The notes: generated from the sequence alone by a model not told the origin. Counted from the first letter of the stretch, positions 1 to 8,171 are shown. The stretch: 13,563 nucleotides of DNA from Planctomycetota bacterium (GCA_011524785.1 WTJQ01000367.1:1-13563); one strand, 5' to 3'. Program-made: numbers and translations.

Positions 1-223
1 CCTCTACCTGCGTGGCCCCCGTCCGAGCGGACATCTCTTGTCCCGATCTCTTGGCCTGGGGACATCGCACCCCTGCTCGACCCAGGCCATGCAGGAGAAC
101 TCCGGCCCTCGGTCCACGCCGCGGTGGAGCGCGAAGGTCCCCTCCCGCTGGGACCCGGCAGCTCCTTCAGGACCGGGCTCGGTCGCCCACGCGCGGTGTT
201 CCTTGATCAGCCCCGATCAGGAC
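1..223. other. Left-edge intergenic stretch, no gene seen
   Basis: No frame on either strand gives a credible protein here. The open frames that exist are short, lack family-like sequence, have poorer G/C at third codon positions than the real genes, and on the plus strand run antisense into the lipoprotein gene. The only structure is a small dyad at 202-221 (CTTGATC and GATCAGG around a 6-nt loop), just downstream of the lipoprotein stop. Read as minus-strand RNA it has a C/A mismatch and no U-tract, so it is a weak terminator candidate at best. Confidence 0.5.
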
Positions 224-937
224 TCACTCCCACCCGTCCCAGCCGCGGGGGGCGCCCTGCAAGCGCAGGTTCCGCCAGCGGCCTGAGTCGTCGAAGGTCC
301 CGATGCCGACCCGACCCCGGGGGATCGAGGCCTGGTCGGAGCGCAGGACGAGCCGGCCGTCGGCATGGACCGTGACGACGTCGGCCCGCCGGCGGACGAC
401 GATGGAGACCCAGGTGTCGTCGGGCCACTCGAGGCCCTCCTCGAACACGGGCTCCAGGCTCCGCCGCGGCGCGCCGTCCACGAGGAACAGGTTGTGGGCG
501 TTGGCGTCCGGCGCGGGCGCGAGGTGCAGGTAGTGGAAGCGGTCCGGGGCCTGCCAGCCGAAGAACACGCACAGGTCGCGGTGGCCGTAGCTCCGGCCCG
601 TGGACATGGCCTCGAAGGAGAGCTCGAAGTCCTCGACGACCATCGAGCGCGTGTCGTCCCTTCCTCCGACCTCCAGGTCACGCAGGAGCGCGATCCGATG
701 CGGGGAGCGGTGCGGCGGCTGGTAGGCGAAGCCGCCCTCCGCAGGAGCGAGCTCGAGCCAGGCGCCGTCCTCCGTCTCGACGATCGCCCAGGCACCGGGC
801 TCGGTGACGTCCCACGCGTCGAGGGACAGGTCCGGCGCCGCGACGAAGCAGACCGCGAGGTCTGCCTCGCCGCCGCGACGCTCGAGGTGCGTGCACGCGG
901 ACAGCGCGGCCAGGAGGAGCAGCCCCGCGCGGCGCAC
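224..937 (-). CDS. Exported lipoprotein with ConA/LamG-like (DUF1080-type) fold
   Basis: A 237-residue protein that is probably lipid-anchored. Residues 1-15 form a lipoprotein signal: two Arg, a leucine-rich core, and a lipobox LSAC with the acceptor at Cys15. The rest looks beta-rich. The segment around residues 100-230 (YGHRDLCVFFGW, FHYLHLAP, DTWVSIVVRR, GRVGIGTFDDSGRWRNLRL) resembles the concanavalin/LamG-like jelly roll seen in DUF1080 proteins, a family now linked to 3-keto-disaccharide hydrolysis and common beside Gfo/Idh/MocA genes. That assignment rests on pattern and context; I cannot name catalytic residues. The start is GTG at 937, three bases after the upstream stop, with a strong ribosome-binding site inside the upstream gene's end. 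This argues for translational coupling and shared function with the oxidoreductase. Alternatives are a carbohydrate-binding lipoprotein without enzyme activity, or an unrelated jelly-roll protein. Confidence 0.85.
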   Translation of the reverse strand: MRRAGLLLLAALSACTHLERRGGEADLAVCFVAAPDLSLDAWDVTEPGAWAIVETEDGAWLELAPAEGGFAYQPPHRSPHRIALLRDLEVGGRDDTRSMVVEDFELSFEAMSTGRSYGHRDLCVFFGWQAPDRFHYLHLAPAPDANAHNLFLVDGAPRRSLEPVFEEGLEWPDDTWVSIVVRRRADVVTVHADGRLVLRSDQASIPRGRVGIGTFDDSGRWRNLRLQGAPRGWDGWE

Positions 938-940
938 GGC

Positions 941-2416
941 TCAGACCTCCTCGGGGACGACGAAGCCCTCGGCGTAGGTCCCGCGCCGCATGGCGTTGGC
1001 CTCCGCGTCGCCGAGGTACTCCTCGGTCGCGGGATCGAGGCGGAGCGTGCGGCCCAGGGTGGCGCGGGTCGAGGCCAGGTCGATGCCGTGCGCCTCCATG
1101 TGGCCCTGGAAGCGACCCCAGGCCTCGCTGCAGAGGTCGGCCCCGGTCAGGGCCGCGTCGGCCAGGGCGCCGGTGATGGCGTCCGGGGTCGCCTCCTCGC
1201 CCAGCTTGTGGGAGTCGAGGCCCATGTGGCACAGGGCGCTCGAGAGGTGCCCCTCCTGGATGTCCCCGTTGAGGAGCGACGCGTCGTCGGCCCGGATCGC
1301 ATCCACGAAGTTCTGGTAGTGGTCGTCGGCGCCGCGCCACTCCTGCACGACCTTGCCGTCGGCGTCCACGGCGCGCGCGCTCGTGTAGTTGGGGATGTGC
1401 AGGTGCCCGCCCTCGGCGTGGATCGTGGCGCCGATGGCCGATCCCGCGTAGCGGTCCATGCCCGCGCCCCAGTTGCCCTGCTCGGCCGCCGCCTTGTCCT
1501 TGGGCAGGCCACGCACCTCGAAGATCATCGGGGCCGGGTCGTAGTCGAGGAAGATGAACTGGGTGTTGGGCGAGTCCCCGTCGTCGTCGTAGCCGAAGCG
1601 GCCGCCGACGCTGAAGACCCGCGGGGCGAGGGCCTGCTGCCCGAGGCCCCAGCGGCACTGGTCCACCTGGTGGATGCCCTGGTTGCCGAGGTCGCCGTTG
1701 CCGGTGGCCATCTGCCAGTGCCAGTCGTAGTGCAGGCTGCGGCGGTTGAGCGGCATCTCACCGCGCGGCCCGCAGTAGAGGTCCCAGTGGACGCTGGCCG
1801 GGACCTCCTGCGGCCCCTTCACCTTCCCGATCGACTTGCGCGGCTTGAAGCAGGTGCCCCACGCGTGAGTGATCGCGCCGAGGTTGCCCCCCTGCAGCCA
1901 CGCGATGCCGTCGCGGATGGCGTGGCTCGAGCGCGACTGCGTGCCCGACTGGACGATGCGGCCGTACTTGCGCGCCGCCTTCACGGCCTGGCCCCCCTCC
2001 CAGATGTTGTGGCTGATGGGCTTCTCGACGTACACGTGCTTGCCCGCCTGGCAGGCCCAGATCGTGTGCAGCGCGTGCAGGTGGTTGGGGGTGCCGAAGC
2101 TGACGGCGTCGATGTCGTCACGCTCGAGGAGCTTGCGGAGATCGGTGTAGCCGTCGGCGGGACGGCCCTTCTCGGCGGCCTCCCGGAGCCGGTCGGCGAG
2201 GACCTTCTCGTCCACGTCGCACAGGGCCACCACCTTCACCCCGGGCAGCCGCGCGAAGCCTCCGATGTGCGCGTTGCCCCGGCTGCGGATCCCGACGCAG
2301 GCCACGCGCACCTCGTCGTCACGGCGGCGGCCGGCGGTGGCGAGCGCGGGGAAGGAGAGGGAGGCGGCGCCAAGGGCAGCCGCACGAGCGAGCTCGCGGC
2401 GGGTGGGGGAAGCCAT
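941..2416 (-). CDS. Tat-exported Gfo/Idh/MocA family oxidoreductase
   Basis: A 491-residue NAD(P)-dependent oxidoreductase of the Gfo/Idh/MocA family, which typically oxidises or reduces sugars, inositols and their derivatives. Residues 5-28 look like a twin-arginine signal (TRREL followed by an Ala/Leu-rich stretch ending near ALATAG), so it is probably exported folded with its cofactor. The Rossmann start is at about 36-54 (VRVACVGIRSRGNAHIGGF), with a degenerate Gly-rich loop GIRSRG. The family EKP motif is at 131-133 (YVEKPISHN). The C-terminal half has LHYDWHW (228-234) and GDLGNQGIHQVD (241-252), typical of the long planctomycete subgroup, where the His in this segment is usually catalytic. 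An in-frame ATG exists at 2521, but it would add 35 non-homologous residues and remove the signal from the N-terminus. ATG 2416 is preferred and has a promoter-like sequence directly before it. The substrate is unknown. Confidence 0.93.
   Translation of the reverse strand: MASPTRRELARAAALGAASLSFPALATAGRRRDDEVRVACVGIRSRGNAHIGGFARLPGVKVVALCDVDEKVLADRLREAAEKGRPADGYTDLRKLLERDDIDAVSFGTPNHLHALHTIWACQAGKHVYVEKPISHNIWEGGQAVKAARKYGRIVQSGTQSRSSHAIRDGIAWLQGGNLGAITHAWGTCFKPRKSIGKVKGPQEVPASVHWDLYCGPRGEMPLNRRSLHYDWHWQMATGNGDLGNQGIHQVDQCRWGLGQQALAPRVFSVGGRFGYDDDGDSPNTQFIFLDYDPAPMIFEVRGLPKDKAAAEQGNWGAGMDRYAGSAIGATIHAEGGHLHIPNYTSARAVDADGKVVQEWRGADDHYQNFVDAIRADDASLLNGDIQEGHLSSALCHMGLDSHKLGEEATPDAITGALADAALTGADLCSEAWGRFQGHMEAHGIDLASTRATLGRTLRLDPATEEYLGDAEANAMRRGTYAEGFVVPEEV
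945..951 (-). promoter_or_regulatory. Strong ribosome-binding site for the lipoprotein gene
   Basis: On the minus strand the sequence reads AGGAGGT, 7 nt before the GTG at 937. It lies within the last codons of the Gfo/Idh gene, whose TGA is at 943-941. This site decides the GTG start and supports coupled translation. Confidence 0.75.
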
Positions 2417-2422
2417 GCCCCG

Positions 2423-2451
2423 AGCGTAGCGGCCGGGGACACGAGCGTCAG
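2423..2451 (-). promoter_or_regulatory. Probable leaderless promoter of the Gfo/Idh operon
   Basis: On the minus strand: CTGACG (2451-2446; 4 of 6 to TTGACA), a 17-nt spacer, TACGCT (2428-2423; fits TANNNT), then 6 nt to the ATG at 2416. That distance puts the transcription start on or next to the A of ATG. There is no purine-rich ribosome-binding site. The boxes are only partial matches, so this is a pattern-based call. Confidence 0.5.
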
Positions 2452-2505
2452 GGCGCGCCGCGGCCCGGCATGGCGCCAGGTTGCCCCAATCGCCACGATG
2501 GCCCC

Positions 2506-3639
2506 GTGACCGCACCCGCACCCCTGGCCCGGAACCCCCACCTCGACCGCGTCCGCGGCGTGGCGACCCTCGGGATCCTGGGCATGAACAGCATCTCCTT
2601 CGGGCTGCCCGTGCCCGCCTACTGGAACGTCGGCTACGCGGGCTCGGACACCCCGCTGGACCTGGCCGTGGGTCTCCTCGGGGAGGTGTTCCTGGACCAG
2701 AAGATGATGGGCCTGTTCTCGCTCCTCTTCGGCGCGAGCCTCGTGCTCTACCTGGACCGCATCAGCACGCGCTCGAAGCGCCCGGTCCGGCGCTCGCTGT
2801 GGCGCAACGCTCTCCTCCTGGGGATGGGGATGGTGCACAGCGCCTTCTGGGAGGGGGACGTCCTGCTGGTCTACGCGCTCTGCGCCCCCGTCGTCCTGCT
2901 CCTCCGCAAGCTGCCGCCACGGCTCCTGCTGGGCCTGGGGCTCGGCACGGTGGGACTCTCAGCACTGCTCGGCTTCGGGCTGCAGGAGGAGGTCACGGCC
3001 AGCGGTGCGACCAGCCTGGGCTGGTACTGGTCGGAGCCGGAGGGCCGCATGCCCGAGGCCTGGGAGCTGATCGTCATCGGGGACTTCTTCCTGCGCGCGA
3101 TCGGGATGATGCTGGTGGGCGTGTGGGCCCTGCGCCGCGGCTGGTTCGAGAGCGACGCGCCGGCCCGCGTCCTCCGCCGGGCCGCACGCTGGGGCCTCGG
3201 GCTGGGAGTCCTCCTCGCGGCCGCCGGCGCGCTGCTCGCTTGGTCCGAGGACTACGCCGTGACCGTCGCCTTCGACGCGGCGGGTCTCAACACGCTCGCG
3301 ACGCCGCTCTTCACGATCGGCCTCCTCGCGAGCATCCTCCTCTGGTCCCGCGGCCAGGGCTCGGCCGCGAGCGAGGGGCTCAAGGAGCGGCTCGGCGCCG
3401 TGGGCCGCATGGCCCTCACGAACTACCTCAGCCAGACGGTCCTGGGGCTGGTGATCCTGCGCCACGTCCTCGAGCTCGGCTCCCTGGGGAGGACGGAGCT
3501 GCTGCTGTTCACCCTCGCCGTGGGCGGGCTCCAGCTCCTCTGGTCGCCCCTGTGGTTCCGGCGCTTCGCCATGGGCCCCCTGGAGTGGCTCTGGCGCTCC
3601 GTGACGGACCTCCGCCCTGCCCGCCTCCTGCGGGCCTGA
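2506..3639 (+). CDS. DUF418 (YeiB-like) multi-pass membrane protein
   Basis: A 377-residue inner-membrane protein of the DUF418/YeiB type, related to membrane acyltransferases; its substrate and role are not established. The N-terminus has the family opening HLDRVRGVATLGILGMNS. An internal segment carries the loop-plus-membrane pattern LWRNALLLGMGMVH then EGDVLLVYALCAPVVLLL. The C-terminal DUF418 signature is clear: GRMALTNYLSQ at about 300-310, and near the end WFRRFAMGPLEWLWRSVT. Around eight or more hydrophobic segments are visible. Two starts are possible. I prefer GTG 2506 because the 12 codons between ATG 2470 and GTG 2506 have 4 of 11 A/T third bases, unlike the rest of the gene. Neither start has a clear ribosome-binding site. 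The gene is divergent from the Gfo/Idh operon and convergent with the DUF1552 gene, so it appears to stand alone. Confidence 0.9.
   Translation: MTAPAPLARNPHLDRVRGVATLGILGMNSISFGLPVPAYWNVGYAGSDTPLDLAVGLLGEVFLDQKMMGLFSLLFGASLVLYLDRISTRSKRPVRRSLWRNALLLGMGMVHSAFWEGDVLLVYALCAPVVLLLRKLPPRLLLGLGLGTVGLSALLGFGLQEEVTASGATSLGWYWSEPEGRMPEAWELIVIGDFFLRAIGMMLVGVWALRRGWFESDAPARVLRRAARWGLGLGVLLAAAGALLAWSEDYAVTVAFDAAGLNTLATPLFTIGLLASILLWSRGQGSAASEGLKERLGAVGRMALTNYLSQTVLGLVILRHVLELGSLGRTELLLFTLAVGGLQLLWSPLWFRRFAMGPLEWLWRSVTDLRPARLLRA
3619..3635 (+). terminator. GC hairpin overlapping the end of the DUF418 gene
   Basis: A perfect 6-bp stem GCCCGC/GCGGGC with loop CTCCT sits in the last codons of the DUF418 gene, just before the stop at 3637-3639 and 38 nt from the convergent DUF1552 stop. 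There is no T-tract on either strand. It could aid termination, but stems of this size also arise by chance in DNA this GC-rich. Confidence 0.25.
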
Positions 3640-3672
3640 ACGGACCGGCGCGCGACCGGGCGCGGGAACCCC

Positions 3673-5013
3673 TCAGGCGAGCACGCCGGGCAGCAGCCCG
3701 GTGGCGTCGGAGAAGGTCTCCTTCTCGACGCCCGCGGCGTGGAGCATGGAGAGCAGCAGGTTCGACATGGGGACCGTCTCGTCGTGGACGGTGTAGGCCC
3801 CGTGCTGGACGCCCATGTTGCGGCCGCCAAGGAGCGCCAGCGGGTAGTTGCGGGCGTTGTGCGTGGTCGAGCAGCAGCTGCCGTAGAGGACGAGGGTGTC
3901 GTCCAGGAGCCGGCCGTGCTCGTCCTCGGTCTCGGCGAGGCGCTTCACGAAGTGACCGAACTGGTCGGCGACCCACTGGTCGTAGCGGCCCCACTGCTCC
4001 CAGTGCCCCTCGTGCGTGTCGTGGCTGATCGTGTGGTGGCCACGCTTGATGCCGAGGGCGAGGTTCGGGAACGAGTCCTCGAAGCCCATGCCGTCCTCGC
4101 GACCGGCCTGGTAGGTCACGACCCGCGTGAGGTCGGCCTCGAAGGCGAGCGCGATCAGGTCGTAGGTCGTGCGCACGTAGGCGGCGGGATCGATGCGCGG
4201 ATCCGGATCCAGCTCGAGGTGCTCGGTGTCGAGCGGCTTGAGCGGGATGTCGAGCCACTCCTCGTTGCGCTTGATCTGCTCCTCGACCTTGTTGAGCGAG
4301 TCGAGGTACTCGTCGAGCTTGGCCTGGTCCTGCTTGGAGAGCTTGCGGCCCAGCCGCTTGCTGTCCTCGAGGATCAGATCGACGATCTTCCGGCCCTGGG
4401 CGAGGCTGCGGCGGCGCTCGGCGAGGTCACCGGCTCCCCCTGAGAAGTAGCGCTCGAAGATGGCGCGCTGCTTGTGCTCGGAGGGGATCGGTCGACCGTT
4501 GAAGTCGAACGACAGGGTCGAGACGCGCGACTTGTAGCCGACGCCCCCGTCGATCGAGAGGGTCAGCGACGGATAGCGCGTGTGCTGCTTGAGCTGGAGC
4601 GCCGCGACCTGGTCCACCGACACGGTGTTCTGGTAGCGGTCCCCGCGGACGTCGCCGCCGGTCAGCCAGGTGTCGCCGGCCAGGTGGCCGAGGAGCTTGC
4701 GGCTGCGCGGGTGGCTCAGGCCCCCGTGGAGGGACAGGTCGTCCCGGTAGGGAGCGAGTGCGCGCAGGACCGGGGTGGGCTCGTAGTCCCGACCCGGCTT
4801 CACCGGGTACCAGCGCCACTGGGCGTTGGCCTCGTCCTTCACCCCGGGCAGGCTGCAGCCGTCGGGGAAGGAGACGAAGCAGAGCCGCTTCGGCCGTGCG
4901 GCACGCGCGGGGCCACCGGCCCAGCTCATGCCCTCCAGGAGCGGCAGCGCCACCGAGACCCCAGCGCCGCGGAGCATCGTGCGACGGTCGAGGTGCCAGG
5001 ACTTGCGGCTCAT
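3673..5013 (-). CDS. DUF1552 (HXXSHH family) exported protein
   Basis: A 446-residue member of DUF1552, a planctomycete-rich family of unknown function that is usually encoded next to DUF1592-type cytochrome proteins, as here. Residues 7-40 look like a Tat signal (HLDRRTMLRGAGVSVALPLLEG, then Ala-rich). Family blocks are visible: RLCFVSFPDGCSLPG (43-57), DVRGDRYQNTVSVDQ (121-135), a Lys/Glu-rich helical region at 195-252, DLIALAFEADLTRVVTY (285-301), and a C-terminal block around 371-440. The name-giving HXXSHH motif appears as HTISHD (327-332), with Asp for the last His. The later block reads GSCCSTTHNARNYPL (378-392), with a Cys pair. The start follows the DUF1592 stop by 59 nt without a clear ribosome-binding site, so it probably shares that transcript. 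The partnership suggests joint work in the periplasm. The reaction is unknown. Confidence 0.93.
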   Translation of the reverse strand: MSRKSWHLDRRTMLRGAGVSVALPLLEGMSWAGGPARAARPKRLCFVSFPDGCSLPGVKDEANAQWRWYPVKPGRDYEPTPVLRALAPYRDDLSLHGGLSHPRSRKLLGHLAGDTWLTGGDVRGDRYQNTVSVDQVAALQLKQHTRYPSLTLSIDGGVGYKSRVSTLSFDFNGRPIPSEHKQRAIFERYFSGGAGDLAERRRSLAQGRKIVDLILEDSKRLGRKLSKQDQAKLDEYLDSLNKVEEQIKRNEEWLDIPLKPLDTEHLELDPDPRIDPAAYVRTTYDLIALAFEADLTRVVTYQAGREDGMGFEDSFPNLALGIKRGHHTISHDTHEGHWEQWGRYDQWVADQFGHFVKRLAETEDEHGRLLDDTLVLYGSCCSTTHNARNYPLALLGGRNMGVQHGAYTVHDETVPMSNLLLSMLHAAGVEKETFSDATGLLPGVLA

Positions 5014-5072
5014 GGGTTCGGGGTCGGGGTGAGGCCTCGGGGACGCGTGGAACGTCTGATCTGGATCCTAGC

Positions 5073-8000
5073 CTATCGCCCCAGGAAGGACGGCCCCGAG
5101 ACGATTGCCCGAACCACGGAGCGGATCCTGAAGCCATCGGCCCTAGCGGCCTCCACGGCCGCGCTGAGCTCCTCCTCGTCCGCGTAGTTCACGTCCCGGC
5201 CCAGGGCCCAGGCGAACAGGGACTCGGTGAAGGCCCGCGCCACGGCGTCCTGGCGCTCGCTCAGGATCCAGGCCTTCAGGGCCGCGACCCCCTCGAGCTC
5301 CGTCCCGTCGGGCAGGGTCGTGCTGGCATCGACGGGCCGCCCCTTGCGCTTCGTTTCGAGACGCCCGACCGCGCTGTACTCCTCGAAGACGAGGCCGTAC
5401 GGGTCGATCCCGGCGTGGCAGTCACGGCACGACGGGTTGTCCCGGTGCTGCACGAGACGCTCCTTGAGGGTGAGCTTGGCCGCGTCCGGCGAGCTCTCGT
5501 CGAGCTGCGGCACGTTGGGCGGCGGCGGCGGCGGGTGCTCGCCGAGGATCTTCTCCTTCACCCACACCGCGCGCTTGATGGCGTGCGGCTCGGTCCCGTC
5601 GCTGTGGCCGACCAGGAACGCGCCCTGGGACAGCAGTCCGCCGCGGCCCTGCTCGCGCGGCAGCTCGACCGGGCGGAACTCGTTCCCCATCACGCCCTCC
5701 ACGCCGTAGAACTCGGCGAGGTTCTGGTTGAGCATGGCGAAGTCGGAGTCGATCAGCGTGGCGAGCGGCAGATCCCGGCGGAGGACCTCCTCCATGAAGG
5801 TCCAGGTCTCCTCGGCCATGTCCCGCTTGACGAAGCGCGTGTAGTCCCGGTGGACGTCCACGTTGATCGTCATGAGCGCCTGACGATCCATGCGCAGCCA
5901 CTCCTCGGTGAAGGCGCGCACGAAGCGCGAGCTGCGCGGGTCGTCGAGCAGCCTGTCGGTCTGATCGAGCAGCTGCTCGCGCAGGCGCCCCTGGTCGGCC
6001 AGGGCCACGAGCTCCGCGTCCGGCGGGCCGTGCCAGAGGAAGTAGGAGAGGCGGTTGGCGAGGCTGTGCTCGTCGAGCAGGTCGTCCCCGCCGGGAGCTG
6101 CCGCCAGGGCGGCGTCCGGCTCGACCATGTAGAGGAAGTTCGGCGAGCAGAGGACGGCGACGAGCACCTCCCCCACGGCCTCCTCGAAGGTCGCGAAGTC
6201 CGGCCGCAGCACGCGCCAGAACTCGTGGTAGCGCGCGACCTCGTGCTCCGCGACCGGCCGGCGGAAGGCGCGCTGCATGAAGGTGCCGATGACCTCGCGG
6301 GCGTAGAGGTCCTCGTCGTCGCGGTTGCGCGAGTCGACGAAGATGCGCTGGTGGGAGAGGGGCGGCCACTGGTCGTGGATGGGCGCCTCGACCTCGATCG
6401 CCTCCAGCAACAGCGGCGGGCCCGGGTCCTTGGACGACTTCACCAGGTGGTCGTTCCAGACGCCGAGCAGCGTGAAGCCCGACAGGATCTCGTCGTCCCC
6501 CGACTCGGGCTCGGGCACGGGCAGGTCCTCGAGCCGCCCGCGGAAGGTGTAGGTGGCGGCCTGGCCCAGCGGCGCCTCGACGGCCACCGGCTCGTCGAAC
6601 GTCGCGTAGTCCATGCCGTCGTCGGTCCGCGTCCCGACGAACGCCCGCAGGGCGGGCAGCTCCTTCGCGGCCTCGGCGGCCGCGGCCTCGCTGCGGGCCT
6701 GAAGAGACGCGACTGCGGGGTGGTCCTTCGGGAGGGGCGTGGCGACGAGGTGGCTGAAGCCCACGAAGAACGGTCCGCCGACCCTCACGTCATGGGTCCC
6801 CGGGGGCAGGTAGGCAGCGCCGAGCGCGGTCACGTGGACCTGCTGTCGGAGGTCGGCCTCGCTGAAGGAGAGCCGCTGGTCGACCTTGAGGTTGGCGACC
6901 TGCAGCCGGATCGACGGCACGGCGTTCGGGTCGGCCGAGGGGTGCACGAGGTCGAACTGCCAGTAGCCGGCCGCGTCGACCTCGTGGCGGAACCGAACGC
7001 TGCTGTCCTTCGGCACCTCGACCGGACGCAGCAGGTCGCCGTCCATCGCGAGGTTCTGGCGATCGACGCCCTTGGCCGCGCGATAGACGGTGGCCTCGTA
7101 GGGGAAGAACGGGACCTCCTCGTCGAGGCCCGTCACGGGGCGCGGGTCCTCGAGCGGGATCAGCAGCCGCTCGTTGCTCTCGAGCAGGTAGCCCCGCGAG
7201 GCGCTCACGCGCATCTCGAAGTCCCCGTGGTCGGGGAAGACGCGCTGGAGCTCGAGCTTGATGTTCGGCGAGGGCCCCTGCCACGCGCCGGGCGCGACCT
7301 CGCGATGGGGCAGCGCCCCGTACAGGATCACGCCCTCGGGGACGCTCCGCCAGCGGCTCTGGGAGGAGCCGCGCAGCCCCACGCTGATCTTGCGCCGGAC
7401 GGCGTCGTAGGACGGGTCGTCCACCGGCTGTCCGAGGGGGTCGAGCACGTCGATCCGGAAGTCGTTCGACGGGAAGACGACCGACTGGTAGCCGCCGGTC
7501 TGAGCCCCGACGTGGCCGACCCCCTTGCCCTTGCCGAACTCGACGCGGTACCGGACGGGCTGCGGCCGCGGTCCGAGCACGATGGCGTCGGCGATCGCCT
7601 GACGCGCCACCTGCTGGTAGGTGTCGAGGTGGAGGGGCGAGGCCTGGAGCACCTCCCCGTTGTTCGTGAACCCGAGCTTCGACTTGCCGTCGTCGGGCAG
7701 CACCTTGCCGAACTCGGCCTCGACCCCGAGCAGGGCGCGGAGGGTGTGGGTGTACTGGTCCTTGTTGAGGCGCCGGAGGACCGGCTCCAGCTCCTCGGAG
7801 CGCGCCCGGCTCGCGGCGGCGAGCGCGTCGTCCAGCCAGGTGACGAGGGCGCGGCGCTGGTCGTCCTCGAGCTGGTCGGCCCGTCGGGGCGGCATGTCGC
7901 CCAGGTTCACCACGTCGAGCACGTGGCTCCAGGCCTCGGCGTCGGGCCCGGTGAGCAGGTCGGGATCGAGCATGTCGATCCGGAAGTTCGCCTTCTGGCG

Positions 8001-8165
8001 CTCCTCGCCGTGGCAGCCGAAGCAGTAGCGCTCCAGCACCGGGCGCACGTCCGCACGGAAGCGCTCAGTGAGGTCCTCCCCCGCGTGGGCCGCGGGGCAG
8101 ACCCCGGCCAGGACCCCGAGGAGTCCGAGGGTGGAGCGGAACGAGCGACTCGGGCGACCCATCAC
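5073..8165 (-). CDS. Large DUF1587/1595/1592/1588/1585 c-type cytochrome protein
   Basis: A 1030-residue exported protein with the domain order of the planctomycete PSCyt1-DUF1592 group. Residues 1-28 are a Sec signal ending at AHA. A cytochrome c-like domain follows (about 32-115), with heme motif CFGCH (48-52) and a likely axial Met in GDMPPR (Met91). Next come DUF1587 (about 130-193, LRRLNKDQYTHTLRALLGV), a long beta-rich middle (about 200-600), DUF1595 (about 618-680, REVIGTFMQRAFRRPV), DUF1592 (about 695-825, LANRLSYFLWHGPPD), DUF1588 (about 842-940) with the HPPPPPPNVP linker and a second CxxCH (CRDCH, 913-917), and DUF1585 (about 955-1028). Two heme sites suggest electron transfer in the periplasm, probably with the DUF1552 partner; the substrate is not known. 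The first codon is GTG 8165, followed directly by ATG 8162; either could be the true start. No ribosome-binding site is visible. Confidence 0.93.
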   Translation of the reverse strand: MMGRPSRSFRSTLGLLGVLAGVCPAAHAGEDLTERFRADVRPVLERYCFGCHGEERQKANFRIDMLDPDLLTGPDAEAWSHVLDVVNLGDMPPRRADQLEDDQRRALVTWLDDALAAASRARSEELEPVLRRLNKDQYTHTLRALLGVEAEFGKVLPDDGKSKLGFTNNGEVLQASPLHLDTYQQVARQAIADAIVLGPRPQPVRYRVEFGKGKGVGHVGAQTGGYQSVVFPSNDFRIDVLDPLGQPVDDPSYDAVRRKISVGLRGSSQSRWRSVPEGVILYGALPHREVAPGAWQGPSPNIKLELQRVFPDHGDFEMRVSASRGYLLESNERLLIPLEDPRPVTGLDEEVPFFPYEATVYRAAKGVDRQNLAMDGDLLRPVEVPKDSSVRFRHEVDAAGYWQFDLVHPSADPNAVPSIRLQVANLKVDQRLSFSEADLRQQVHVTALGAAYLPPGTHDVRVGGPFFVGFSHLVATPLPKDHPAVASLQARSEAAAAEAAKELPALRAFVGTRTDDGMDYATFDEPVAVEAPLGQAATYTFRGRLEDLPVPEPESGDDEILSGFTLLGVWNDHLVKSSKDPGPPLLLEAIEVEAPIHDQWPPLSHQRIFVDSRNRDDEDLYAREVIGTFMQRAFRRPVAEHEVARYHEFWRVLRPDFATFEEAVGEVLVAVLCSPNFLYMVEPDAALAAAPGGDDLLDEHSLANRLSYFLWHGPPDAELVALADQGRLREQLLDQTDRLLDDPRSSRFVRAFTEEWLRMDRQALMTINVDVHRDYTRFVKRDMAEETWTFMEEVLRRDLPLATLIDSDFAMLNQNLAEFYGVEGVMGNEFRPVELPREQGRGGLLSQGAFLVGHSDGTEPHAIKRAVWVKEKILGEHPPPPPPNVPQLDESSPDAAKLTLKERLVQHRDNPSCRDCHAGIDPYGLVFEEYSAVGRLETKRKGRPVDASTTLPDGTELEGVAALKAWILSERQDAVARAFTESLFAWALGRDVNYADEEELSAAVEAARADGFRIRSVVRAIVSGPSFLGR

Positions 8166-8171
8166 GGAACG

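Noticed and set aside
202..221. Small stem CTTGATC/GATCAGG downstream of the lipoprotein gene as an intrinsic terminator
   Set aside because: In minus-strand RNA the stem has a C/A mismatch and only 5 contiguous pairs, and no U-tract follows.
2470..2505. N-terminal extension of the DUF418 protein from ATG 2470
   Set aside because: The twelve extra codons have unusual third-base composition, and the family-like sequence begins only after GTG 2506. The extension cannot be excluded.
365..2509. Long plus-strand open frame opposite the lipoprotein and Gfo/Idh genes
   Set aside because: It crosses two recognisable minus-strand genes, its translation has compositional bias only, and no start signal was seen.
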